Below are positions 8,459 through 15,536 of a DNA stretch of 30,995 nt, in pieces (positions within the stretch are counted from its first letter, which is position 1; every line of letters starts with the position of its first letter). Made by a program: the position numbers and the translations under genes. The stretch lies in NCBI GenBank assembly GCA_964640525.1, contig CAZXGS010000041.1, positions 1 through 30,995 of the forward strand, given 5' to 3'. The notes under the pieces were generated by a model. That model was not told the origin of the DNA, did no database searches, and saw only the letters and a list, made by a program, of their open reading frames with translations. Source of the stretch: SZAS-103 sp964640525 (GTDB taxonomy: Bacteria > Pseudomonadota > Gammaproteobacteria > Xanthomonadales > Xanthomonadaceae).

Positions 8459-8610
8459 GCAGAAGCGCGCGGCCGGCCCATGCCCCGGGATCACCACGGC
8501 AAAGGCAGGCGCTCGCCCCGCCGGAGGATACGGCGAACGCCATCGCGTCCCGTTCCGGCGTACGCTTGCCTCCGACCGCGGTCACGCGGACCTCGCCCCC
8601 GGAGCGCGCC

Positions 8611-9402
8611 ATGCCCGCCCGCACCCACAAGCTCGCCCTCGTCACCGGCGCATCCATGGGCATCGGCAAGGCGATCGCCGAGTGCTTCGCCCGCGATGGA
8701 CACGACCTGGCGATCACCGCGCGCAACGGGCAGGCGCTGGCGGGGCTCGCCGACGACTTGCACGCCAGGCACGGCGTGGACGTGACCGCCTTCGCAGCCG
8801 ACCTCGCGCAGCCCGATGGCGCGCAGCAACTGGCCGACGCGATCGCGCAGAACGGATTGACGGTCTCGCACCTGGTCAACAACGCCGGCTACGGCCTGTT
8901 CGGCATGTTCAAGGATCTGGCGCTGGATGACGAACTGGCGATGATGCGACTGAACATGACCGCACCGACCGTGTTGACCAAGCGCCTGTTGCCGCAAATC
9001 CTCGCCGCCCGCGGTCGGATCATGAACGTTGCCTCCACGGCGGCATTCCAGCCCGGTCCGTACATGGCGGTGTATTACGCGACCAAGGCCTACGTTCTGT
9101 CGTTCAGCGAAGCGTTGGCCGAGGAACTGGCCGGCACCGGCGTGACGGTGACGGCGTTCTGTCCCGGCCCGACCCGCTCGGGATTCCAGGATCGCGCCGC
9201 CATGAACGCCTCCGGCCTGATCAAGGGGCGCCGCCTGCCGGACGCCGAGCGCGTCGGCGCACAGGCCTACGCGGCGATGATGCGCGGGCGCCGCGTCGTC
9301 GTTCCCGGCCTGCTCAACAAGGCGTTGGCACAATCGGTGCGCGTCTCGCCGCGGCGCGCGGTAACCGCGATCGTCAAAGCGCTTTCCGCGCCCAGGCAGT
9401 GA
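8611..9402 (+). CDS. Short-chain dehydrogenase/reductase (SDR) of unknown substrate
   Basis: A 263-residue classical SDR, a Rossmann-fold NAD(P)-dependent oxidoreductase of the YqjQ/DltE-like general type. The cofactor motif is TGASMGIG (12-19), followed by NNAG at 90-93 and the catalytic Ser142 with Tyr155-xxx-Lys159 (VYYATKAYVLSFSEAL). Arg38 after the second strand (AITARN) suggests NADP preference, which is inference. The ATG at 8611 has GGAG 6 nt upstream. The gene is divergent from hutU and reads in the same direction as the Ada-AlkA gene 49 bp downstream, so they may be cotranscribed. Nothing in the sequence names the substrate. Confidence 0.88.
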   Translation: MPARTHKLALVTGASMGIGKAIAECFARDGHDLAITARNGQALAGLADDLHARHGVDVTAFAADLAQPDGAQQLADAIAQNGLTVSHLVNNAGYGLFGMFKDLALDDELAMMRLNMTAPTVLTKRLLPQILAARGRIMNVASTAAFQPGPYMAVYYATKAYVLSFSEALAEELAGTGVTVTAFCPGPTRSGFQDRAAMNASGLIKGRRLPDAERVGAQAYAAMMRGRRVVVPGLLNKALAQSVRVSPRRAVTAIVKALSAPRQ

Positions 9403-9451
9403 TGTCCGAAAACGGCCAGTGCCGCGCGCTGGCACCGCGTAGGATGTCGCC

Positions 9452-10936
9452 ATGGCCTCCCTCGCCGACTTCACCAACGCAAATTTCGCGTCGATGCCGA
9501 CGCCGGACATCTGCGAGCGCGCACGCGCATCCAGGGACGCGCGCTTCGACGGACTGTTTTTCACCGCCGTGCGCAGCACCGGCATTTTTTGCCGGCCGGT
9601 ATGCCCGGCGCCGACGCCGCGGCGCGATCGCATCGTCTGGTTCCCGACCGCGGCCGCAGCGTCCGCGGCCGGCTTTCGGCCATGCCTGCGCTGTCGGCCG
9701 GAGCTGTCGCCGGACGTGCGCGCACGCGATGCCGACGATGCGGTGGCACGGGCGCTGGCGTTGATCGCCGAGGGCGCGCTGCAGGATGGTTCGGTGACAG
9801 GGCTTGCCGCGCGCGTGGGCGTCGGCGCGCGCCAACTGCGCCGTCTGTTCCTGGCCAGGGTCGGCGCAACCCCGCTCACGGTCCACGCCACCCGCCGCCT
9901 GCTGCTGGCCAAGCAACTGTTGACCGAGTCCAGCTTGCCGGTGACGCAGATCGCATGGGCCGCGGGGTTCAACAGCCTGCGCCGCTTCAACGCCGCCTTC
10001 CATGCCGGCTGCGGCATGGCACCTGGCGTTTTGCGCAAGCGCCCCGCCGCGGGCCGGCAAACGACGCTCCGGCTGCGGCTGGGGTTCCGCCCACCGTTCG
10101 CGTTCGCCGAAATGCTTGCCTTCCTGCGCGCACGCGCGATCCCCGGGGTCGAGCGCGTCGGCGAGGATCGGTATGAACGCATCCTCGGTCCGACCGCTGC
10201 ACCCACCCGGATCTGCGTCACCCACGATCCGGACCGGCCGGAACTGTTGCTCGACGTCGAGCACGCCGATCCGCGCGCGATCCAGGGCATCATCCGGCGC
10301 GTACGTCGCCTGTTCGACCTCGACGCCGACCTTGCCGCGGTGTGCGCCACGCTGTCGAGCGATCCGTTGCTGGCCCGCGCGATCCACCGACGTCCCGGCT
10401 TGCGGGTTCCCGGAGGCTGGGATGGGTTCGAGATCGCGGTGCGCGCCGTGCTCGGGCAGCAGGTCAGCGTGAAGGCGGCGACCACGTTCGCGCAGCGCGT
10501 GGTCGCGGCGTTCGGTGATCGCTACGCCAGCGACGACGCAGGTCTGGATCGACGTTTCCCGACGCCGGCACGCCTGCGCGACGCGCCGCTGGAATCCATC
10601 GGTCTGCCCGCCAGGCGCGCGGCGACGCTGCGCGGCTTGGCCGCGGCGGTGGACGCCGGGCGGGTGGGCTTTCACGCCGGGCAACGCCTGGACACGTTCG
10701 CCACGGCGCTGTGCGCGTTGCCCGGCATCGGCGCATGGACGGCGAATTACATCGCCATGCGCGCCCTCGGCCATCCCGATGCCTTCCCGGCAGGCGACCT
10801 CGTCGTGCAGCAGGTCCTCGGCAGCGGCAAGCGCATGGACGAGCGCGCCACCGCAGCCCGTTCCCGGGCATGGCAGCCGTGGCGTGCGTATGCAGTCATC
10901 CACCTGTGGCGCATGGCGCAAGACGACAGCCAATGA
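9452..10936 (+). CDS. alkA: Ada N-terminal / AraC HTH / AlkA fusion: alkylation sensor-regulator and 3-methyladenine DNA glycosylase
   Basis: The protein has 494 residues in three parts. Residues 15-90 are an Ada zinc/methylphosphotriester domain with Cys47, Cys51, Cys78 and Cys81. Their spacing (4, 27, 3) is identical to Cys38/42/69/72 of E. coli Ada, so Cys47 would be the methyl acceptor. Residues about 95-195 are an AraC-type double helix-turn-helix (GLAARVGVGARQLRRLFLA, PVTQIAWAAGFNSLRRFNAA). From about 200 on is AlkA: the AlkA-N fold, then an HhH-GPD glycosylase with LPGIGAWTANYIAM and the catalytic Asp449 in PAGDLVVQ. It would sense phosphate methylation, possibly activate genes, and excise N3-alkylated purines. 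This architecture is known in other bacteria (AlkA-type adaptive response proteins). AGGA precedes the ATG at 9452. ogt starts 16 bp after the stop. Confidence 0.94.
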   Translation: MASLADFTNANFASMPTPDICERARASRDARFDGLFFTAVRSTGIFCRPVCPAPTPRRDRIVWFPTAAAASAAGFRPCLRCRPELSPDVRARDADDAVARALALIAEGALQDGSVTGLAARVGVGARQLRRLFLARVGATPLTVHATRRLLLAKQLLTESSLPVTQIAWAAGFNSLRRFNAAFHAGCGMAPGVLRKRPAAGRQTTLRLRLGFRPPFAFAEMLAFLRARAIPGVERVGEDRYERILGPTAAPTRICVTHDPDRPELLLDVEHADPRAIQGIIRRVRRLFDLDADLAAVCATLSSDPLLARAIHRRPGLRVPGGWDGFEIAVRAVLGQQVSVKAATTFAQRVVAAFGDRYASDDAGLDRRFPTPARLRDAPLESIGLPARRAATLRGLAAAVDAGRVGFHAGQRLDTFATALCALPGIGAWTANYIAMRALGHPDAFPAGDLVVQQVLGSGKRMDERATAARSRAWQPWRAYAVIHLWRMAQDDSQ

Positions 10937-10952
10937 TCAAAGGAGACCAGGC

Positions 10953-11441
10953 ATGTGGTACGACGTGTTTTCCACCCGCATCGGCAACCTGACCCTCGCC
11001 GCGGACGCACAGGGGTTGCGCCACGTGCTGTTTCCCGACGCCGGCGCCGACGTGCCCGCGCGCCAGGGCTGGCGGCACGACGCCACGGCGCTGCGCGAGG
11101 CGCGCGAGCAACTGCTGGAATATTTCGACGGCGACCGCCGCCATTTCGACCTGCCGCTCGCGCCGCAGGGAACGCCATTCCAGCTCAAGGTCTGGACGAC
11201 GCTGGTGCAGATCCCCTGGGGCGCAACCTGGAGTTACCTCGACTTGGCCACGCGCATCGGCGACCCGAAGGCGACACGCGCGGTCGGTGCGGCCAACGGC
11301 CGCAATCCCCTGCCCATCGTGCTGCCCTGCCACCGCGTCATCGGCGCCGACGGCAGCCTGACCGGTTTCGGTGGTGGGCTGCCACTCAAACGCTTCCTCC
11401 TGGCGCACGAGGGCGCACTGCCTGCGCAACTGGTGGGGTAG
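10953..11441 (+). CDS. ogt: Methylated-DNA-[protein]-cysteine S-methyltransferase (O6-methylguanine repair)
   Basis: Suicide repair enzyme that moves the methyl group from O6-methylguanine or O4-methylthymine to its own cysteine. It has 162 residues, the Ogt length, with no Ada sensor domain. The active-site motif is LPCHRVIG with Cys126, preceded by the helix-turn-helix segment WTTLVQIPWGATWSYLDLA and followed by the Asn/Gly-rich TGFGGGLPLKRFLLAHEG. The ATG at 10953 has AAAGGAG 8 nt upstream, a strong site. It is 16 bp downstream of the Ada-AlkA fusion on the same strand, so the two are almost certainly cotranscribed. Confidence 0.96.
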   Translation: MWYDVFSTRIGNLTLAADAQGLRHVLFPDAGADVPARQGWRHDATALREAREQLLEYFDGDRRHFDLPLAPQGTPFQLKVWTTLVQIPWGATWSYLDLATRIGDPKATRAVGAANGRNPLPIVLPCHRVIGADGSLTGFGGGLPLKRFLLAHEGALPAQLVG

Positions 11442-11500
11442 ACCCCCCGCACGTCACGCCCAGCCCCGCGCAGGCGTCACCACCGCGCGGGATGACGCCC

Positions 11501-11516
11501 CCCTTGCCGGCAAGGG
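11501..11516. repeat. Perfect 16-nt palindrome, possible weak terminator between convergent genes
   Basis: CCCTTGCCGGCAAGGG is a perfect palindrome followed by TTT on the plus strand, 59 nt after ogt. The effective hairpin would have at most six paired bases, and the T-tract is short, so termination is only possible, not shown. Confidence 0.3.
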
Positions 11517-11544
11517 TTTGCGCGAAACCCTGGCACCCACGAAT

Positions 11545-11574
11545 CCGGCCTCGATGAACCCGGCCTCGATGAAC
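11545..11574 (+). repeat. Two perfect tandem copies of a 15-bp unit
   Basis: The unit CCGGCCTCGATGAAC occurs at 11545-11559 and again at 11560-11574, in non-coding sequence between ogt and the convergent small secreted-protein gene. It is probably a slippage duplication; no function is apparent. Confidence 0.7.
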
Positions 11575-11613
11575 CACGGATTCATTGGCCCGCGCACGGG
11601 CGAAATGCTGCCT

Positions 11614-11928
11614 TCAATGAATCGAGGGATCCAGCGTCCGCAGGGCGTCGGCCGTGGTGGCAGCGCCGCTGCGCTGGATGTCCTCGCGGGTGTAAACCCG
11701 GCCCGGCGCAGCGGCGCACTCGACGGCGCGGTCGCTGTTCGGCTTGCGGGTCACGGAAAGCACGTGCGTGCCGGTGCTGCGCAGGCAGAATCGGTCGGCA
11801 TCCCGCTGCTCCCTTGCGCTCACGGTGGTATCGGCCTTGCTGCTGCCCACGACCACGGCGGCACCTTGCGCGATGGCCGCGCCGGAGGCCAGCGCAAACA
11901 TTGCGGCGACGATGAGGATCAGTTTCAT
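11614..11928 (-). CDS. Small secreted protein of unknown function with TonB-plug-like C-terminus
   Basis: The protein has 104 residues. Residues 1-20 form a clear signal peptide (MKLILIVAAMFALASGAAIA, cleavage before Gln21). The mature part has Cys48 and Cys71, which could pair in the periplasm. The last 28 residues (GRVYTREDIQRSGAATTADA and then LRTLDPSIH) look like the start of a TonB-dependent receptor plug domain, which typically reads 'I..EDIQ..GA.T.A.ALR.LPGV'. No barrel follows; the stop is genuine in this sequence. The ATG at 11928 has AAGGAG 7 nt upstream, the best ribosome site in the region, so I regard it as a real gene. A TATAAG lies about 65 nt upstream. I do not recognise a named family and assign no function. 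Confidence 0.72.
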   Translation of the reverse strand: MKLILIVAAMFALASGAAIAQGAAVVVGSSKADTTVSAREQRDADRFCLRSTGTHVLSVTRKPNSDRAVECAAAPGRVYTREDIQRSGAATTADALRTLDPSIH

Positions 11929-12059
11929 GGCAGCACTCCTTCGGGACTGTGGAACGATTCGCGGACTACGGACAGCTCCTTATACGACAACCGCAGACAG
12001 ACCGCGCATCGGGTCCGGCCATGCATTCATCCGGCCGTCATCCGGCAGTCATCTGCCCG

Positions 12060-13421
12060 TCACATTGCCGCCGCCAGCTTCTGCACACAGCGCCGGTAGC
12101 GCGAGGCAATACGCTCGCCGTCGACGTGCACGCCCTGATCCACGACGCGCCGCCCACCGACCACGACCTCCCGCACCAGCGGACGGTTTCCACTGAACAA
12201 CCAACTGTTGAGCACGTCGGCCTCGCCGCGCGCGGCCAGCTCCGGCGCCGTTTCGTCCAGCGTCATCCAGTCCGCTCGCCGTCCAGCCGCCAACGTTCCG
12301 AGATCCACACCACTGGAGGCGGCCGCACTCGCGGCCACCGCGCGCAACAGGCGCACTGCCACCGCCGGGCAATCGGCATCCGCGGCCACATTGCGGCTGT
12401 GCGTGAACAGCCGCTGGCCGTACTCGAGCCAGCGCAATTCCTCGACCGGCGACACCGAGATGTGCGAATCCGACCCGATGCCCCAGGCACCGCCGGCATC
12501 GAGAAAAGCGCGCAACGGAAACAGCCCGTCGCCGAGGTTGGCCTCGGTGGTCGGGCACAGGGCGACGGTGGCGCCGCTGCCGGCGATGTCCTGAACTTCA
12601 GCGCCGTCCAGGTGGGTGGCATGCACGAGCGTCCAGCGCGCATCGACAGCCGCGTGATCAAGCAGCCAGCGCACCGGGCGTGCGCCGCGGACGGACACGC
12701 ACTCGTCCACCTCGCCGGTTTGCTCGGCGATGTGGATATGCCGCGGCATCGACGCCGGCAACGCGGCCAACACCTCCCGCATCGCCTCTGGCAACACCGC
12801 ACGCAGGCTGTGGAAGGCCATGCCGACGCGCAGCAATCCGTCCTCCCTGGCGCGAAGCGTTTCCAGCAGGCGCAGGAAGGTATCGACGGAGTGACCGAAG
12901 CGGGCCTGACGTGGCGAAAGTTCGCGTCCGTCGAAGCCACCGCGCATGTACAGCACCGGCAACAGGGTCAGGCCGATCCCGGCTTCGCGCGCAGCAGCGA
13001 TGATGGCATGCGACATCGCGGCTGGATCGGCGTACGCGCGCCCATCCGGCGCATGGTGCAGGTAGTGGAATTCGCATACATGGGTGTAACCGGCACGCAG
13101 CATTTCCACGTACACCTGTGCCGCGATCGCCTGCAGGTCGTCCGGGCCGACGCACGCGGCAAAGGCGTACATCGTCTCGCGCCAGCTCCAGAACGAGTCC
13201 TGGCCGCTGACGCGACGCTCCGCCAGCCCGGCCATTGCGCGCTGGAACGCGTGGGAGTGCAGGTTGGCGATGCCAGGCAATGCCCACGCTGCAGCCTCGG
13301 CAGGGGCGGAGGCGGCACGCAGCAACCGACCCTGCGCGTCGCAGGACAGCGCCACGTCGCGTTCCCAGCCCGTGGGCGTCCAGAGGCGTTCGGCACGCCG
13401 CGCGCAATCGGTGTCGTTCAT
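12060..13421 (-). CDS. hutF: Formimidoylglutamate deiminase
   Basis: Amidohydrolase-superfamily enzyme that deiminates N-formimino-L-glutamate to N-formyl-L-glutamate and ammonia, as in the Pseudomonas five-step histidine pathway. It has 453 residues (family about 450). The metal site motif is NLHSHAFQRAMAG with His55 and His57. A further ligand histidine lies in HIHIAEQTGEVDEC, then HATHLDG, and the catalytic Asp is in GIGSDSHISVSP, followed by EELRWLEYGQRL. The ATG at 13421 (MNDTDCARRAERLW) was chosen because the longer reading runs into the divergent hutI promoter region. hutI diverges 134 bp away. The next step needs HutG, which is not in this window. Confidence 0.95.
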   Translation of the reverse strand: MNDTDCARRAERLWTPTGWERDVALSCDAQGRLLRAASAPAEAAAWALPGIANLHSHAFQRAMAGLAERRVSGQDSFWSWRETMYAFAACVGPDDLQAIAAQVYVEMLRAGYTHVCEFHYLHHAPDGRAYADPAAMSHAIIAAAREAGIGLTLLPVLYMRGGFDGRELSPRQARFGHSVDTFLRLLETLRAREDGLLRVGMAFHSLRAVLPEAMREVLAALPASMPRHIHIAEQTGEVDECVSVRGARPVRWLLDHAAVDARWTLVHATHLDGAEVQDIAGSGATVALCPTTEANLGDGLFPLRAFLDAGGAWGIGSDSHISVSPVEELRWLEYGQRLFTHSRNVAADADCPAVAVRLLRAVAASAAASSGVDLGTLAAGRRADWMTLDETAPELAARGEADVLNSWLFSGNRPLVREVVVGGRRVVDQGVHVDGERIASRYRRCVQKLAAAM

Positions 13422-13437
13422 CGCCAAAGCGTAGCCG

Positions 13438-13468
13438 TTGGCGATGCCTGCCGCCAGCTGGCTATGAT
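13438..13468 (+). promoter_or_regulatory. Possible hutI promoter in the hutF-hutI divergent region
   Basis: TTGGCG at 13438-13443 and TATGAT at 13463-13468 are separated by 19 nt, somewhat long for sigma-70. They point towards hutI, about 88 nt before its ATG. A HutC-like operator would be expected here, but I could not identify one. Confidence 0.35.
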
Positions 13469-13555
13469 GGAACAGGGCATCGCTTGGCGCAGGTGGAAAC
13501 CGCGACCCAAGCATGCCTGCCGATGTGTCCTGACCTGCCCTGCCCGATTGCAACC

Positions 13556-14773
13556 ATGGCCGACCCCTGGGATGTCCTGATCACCGATGCCTGCCTTGCC
13601 ACCCTGGCCGGCGAGCATGGCTACGGCCTGGTGGAACGTGGCGCGATCGGCTGGTGCAACGGCCGGATCACCTTTGCCGGGCCGATGGACGCCCTGCCCG
13701 CCCCCGCCGAATCGCTCGCTGCACGTGTCGAATCGGCGCATGGCGCCCTCGTCACCCCGGGATTGATCGACTGCCACACCCACCTGGTCTTCGCCGGCGA
13801 GCGCGTGCGCGAGTTCGAGATGCGCCTGCAGGGCGCCGGTTACGAGGCCATCGCCAAGGCCGGCGGCGGCATCCTCTCCAGCGTGCGCGCGACCCGCGCG
13901 GCGAGCGAGGACGCGTTGCTGGAACAATCGCTGCCACGCGCGCGCGCGTTGCTACGCGACGGCGTGACCACGCTGGAGATCAAGTCCGGATACGGACTGG
14001 ACGTGGACAGCGAACTGAAGATGCTGCGCGTGGCACGGCGGATTGGCGAGGAACTTGGCATCGGCGTGCGCACCAGTTTCCTCGGCGCCCATGCCTTGCC
14101 GCCGGAATTCGCGCATGACGCCGAGGCCTACATCGAGCACGTGTGCAAGGTCATGCTGCCGGCGGCGGCCGCCGCGAGCCTTGCCGACGCGGTAGACGCG
14201 TTCTGCGAGGGCATCGGTTTCAATCTGGAACAAACCCGCCGCGTGTTCGATGCCGCCCATGCCCATGGGCTGCGGGTCAAGCTGCACGCCGAGCAGCTCA
14301 GCCACCTGGGCGGCGCGGCGCTGGCAGCGAGTCGGCATGCGCTTTCTGCCGATCACCTGGAATACATCACCGACGAGGACGCGCGTGCGATGGCCGCAGC
14401 CGGCACCGTTGCCGTCCTCCTGCCCGGCGCCTACGTGTGCCTGCGCGAGACGCAACAGCCGCCGATCGCCAGCCTGCGCGCACACGACGTGCCGATCGCG
14501 GTGGCGACCGATTGCAACCCCGGCACCTCGCCGCTGTTGTCGCTGCGGCTGGCGATGGCGCTGGCCTGCGCGCAGTTCCGGCTCACCCCTGAGGAGGCCC
14601 TGCGCGGGGCCACGGTCAACGCCGCCAGGGCGCTGGCACTGGATGATCGTGGCAGGCTCCAGGCCGGCCTGCGCGCGGATCTCGTGTTGTGGAATGCGCA
14701 GCATCCGGCGGAACTGTGCTACTGGCTGGGCGGCGAAGCGGCGCGTCGGGTGATCGTCGGCGGCGCCGGCTGA
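13556..14773 (+). CDS. hutI: Imidazolonepropionase
   Basis: Zinc/iron amidohydrolase opening the imidazolone ring to give formimino-L-glutamate, step three of histidine degradation in the cytosol. It has 405 residues, the usual length. Metal-binding His74 and His76 are in TPGLIDCHTHLVFAGERV. The substrate- and metal-contacting segments are LEIKSGYGLD, FLGAHALPPEF, KLHAEQLSHLGGA and SADHLEYITD, and the catalytic Asp is in VATDCNPGTSP. The ATG at 13556 was chosen from family alignment by eye; an in-frame ATG at 13523 would add 11 residues, and neither has a strong ribosome site. It is divergently arranged with hutF, so the two could share control. Confidence 0.96.
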   Translation: MADPWDVLITDACLATLAGEHGYGLVERGAIGWCNGRITFAGPMDALPAPAESLAARVESAHGALVTPGLIDCHTHLVFAGERVREFEMRLQGAGYEAIAKAGGGILSSVRATRAASEDALLEQSLPRARALLRDGVTTLEIKSGYGLDVDSELKMLRVARRIGEELGIGVRTSFLGAHALPPEFAHDAEAYIEHVCKVMLPAAAAASLADAVDAFCEGIGFNLEQTRRVFDAAHAHGLRVKLHAEQLSHLGGAALAASRHALSADHLEYITDEDARAMAAAGTVAVLLPGAYVCLRETQQPPIASLRAHDVPIAVATDCNPGTSPLLSLRLAMALACAQFRLTPEEALRGATVNAARALALDDRGRLQAGLRADLVLWNAQHPAELCYWLGGEAARRVIVGGAG

Positions 14774-14829
14774 GCATGGTCGCGAGACGTACTCACCCAA
14801 GGCAAAGGGAACCTCGAAACACTCCGTCA

Positions 14830-14887
14830 TTGACCGGCTTCGCCGTTGTGAAGCGCTTCCGCGGTTTTCAACGGCGGAGCCGGTCAA
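14830..14887. repeat. Long imperfect inverted repeat (19-bp arms) downstream of hutI
   Basis: The arms TTGACCGGCTTCGCCGTTG (14830-14848) and CAACGGCGGAGCCGGTCAA (14869-14887) pair with one mismatch around a 20-nt loop that itself contains the palindrome AAGCGCTT. It lies 57 nt after the hutI stop and has no T-tract. It could stabilise or end the hutI transcript, or be a REP-like unit. Confidence 0.6.
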
Positions 14888-14925
14888 GCGGGAAACGCAT
14901 CACGACAGCGCGCAGCGCTGGCCAT

Positions 14926-14989
14926 CCAGTGTCTTTCAAGCTATTGAAATACAAAGACACTGGATCCCCGCCTGCGCGGGGATGACGAG
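14926..14989. repeat. Dispersed palindromic repeat ('CCCGCCTGCGCGGG' type)
   Basis: Perfect 11-bp arms CCAGTGTCTTT (14926-14936) and AAAGACACTGG (14953-14963) enclose an inner TTTCAA/TTGAAA pair. A second hairpin, ATCCCCGC-CTGC-GCGGGGAT (14964-14983), and then GATGACGA follow. The ending is the common intergenic repeat whose minus-strand translation reads VIPAQAGIQ, often mistaken for protein. This is established as a dispersed repeat type in many proteobacteria; copy number in this genome is unknown. Confidence 0.72.
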
Positions 14990-15068
14990 CAAAAACCGGT
15001 TTGTCGAGATTCCCTGAAGTCTGGACAAGCCGAAAGCGCTACCGGTTTGTTGCCGCAAATCGTTGCTT

Positions 15069-15124
15069 CCGTTCATGGTTCGACAGGCCTGTCCTGAGCC
15101 TGCCGAAGGGCTCACCACAAACGG
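15069..15124. repeat. Second dispersed repeat element ('TTCGACAGGC...GCCTGCCGAA' type)
   Basis: A 56-nt element bounded by CCGTTCATGGT and ACCACAAACGG, which are inverted copies with two mismatches. An inner pair, TTCGACAGGC/GCCTGCCGAA, differs at one position, and the core is CTGTCCTGAGCC. It matches from memory a family of short intergenic palindromes common in high-GC proteobacteria. It is unrelated in sequence to the element at 14926-14989. Confidence 0.68.
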
Positions 15125-15151
15125 AATCCACTTCAGACCTACCCTGACGAA

Positions 15152-15176
15152 AAAGCCCCGCAGCGGGCGGGGCTTT
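15152..15176 (-). terminator. Rho-independent terminator of the THX gene
   Basis: A perfect 10-bp stem AAAGCCCCGC/GCGGGGCTTT with a 5-nt loop. On the minus strand it is followed by a T-run (TTTTTCGTC), and it begins 22 nt after the THX stop codon. A shorter T-stretch on the plus side makes weak bidirectional action possible. Confidence 0.88.
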
Positions 15177-15198
15177 CCGATCCAGCCGAGGGGCACGA

Positions 15199-15402
15199 TC
15201 ACTTTGCCGCAGGCGCGGCCTTCTTGAGCACGGTTTTGGTCGGCGTCTTGGCAACCGCGGGCTTGGCTGCAGGCTTGACGGCCTTGGCGGCCTTGGCCAC
15301 CGTGCCCACGACCTGCTTCACGGCCGCCTTGTGCGGACGCGCGTTGCCGAAGCTGCCGGCGAATCGCTTGCCCTTGGGAGTCTTCTTGTCGCCCTTGCCC
15401 AT
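15199..15402 (-). CDS. 30S ribosomal protein THX family, with Lys/Ala-rich tail
   Basis: The protein has 67 residues. The first 25 (MGKGDKKTPKGKRFAGSFGN and then ARPHK) follow the THX (bS31) signature 'MGKGD+K+..GK...GS+G..R'. This very basic peptide fills a cavity in the head of the 30S subunit in Thermus. The remaining part, about residues 30-67, is a Lys/Ala/Val/Pro-rich tail (VAKAAKAVKPAAKPAVAKTP) like the nucleic-acid-binding tails of histone-like proteins. The ATG at 15402 has AGGA 8 nt upstream. A strong terminator follows, so it is a single-gene unit. Assignment rests on the N-terminal motif; a histone-H1-like small protein is the alternative. Confidence 0.78.
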   Translation of the reverse strand: MGKGDKKTPKGKRFAGSFGNARPHKAAVKQVVGTVAKAAKAVKPAAKPAVAKTPTKTVLKKAAPAAK

Positions 15403-15536
15403 GCTCGTTCCTGCTTTGAGGTTAAAGAACGGCAAGCGTAGCAAAGTCCGCCGGTGGCGGACAGGGGCGCCCCGGCGCACACATCGCGTGGCCACAGGCG
15501 TAGTCTTGGGGACGGTTTCCCCCCCGGAGGCATGCC

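Noticed and set aside
9376..9385. AAAGCGCTTT upstream of the Ada-AlkA gene, resembling part of an Ada box
   Set aside because: It lies inside the end of the SDR coding sequence, is a simple palindrome common in this GC-rich DNA, and lacks the downstream AA of the E. coli box.
12021..12058. Three loose repeats of GTCATCCGGC-like units between hutF and the small secreted protein
   Set aside because: Only about 11 nt each, imperfect and without hairpin or known operator resemblance; too little to call.
14936..15202. An 88-codon minus-strand frame containing VIPAQAGIQ and SAGSGQACRTMNG
   Set aside because: These are well-known spurious translations of dispersed intergenic repeats; the frame has no ribosome site and crosses the terminator.
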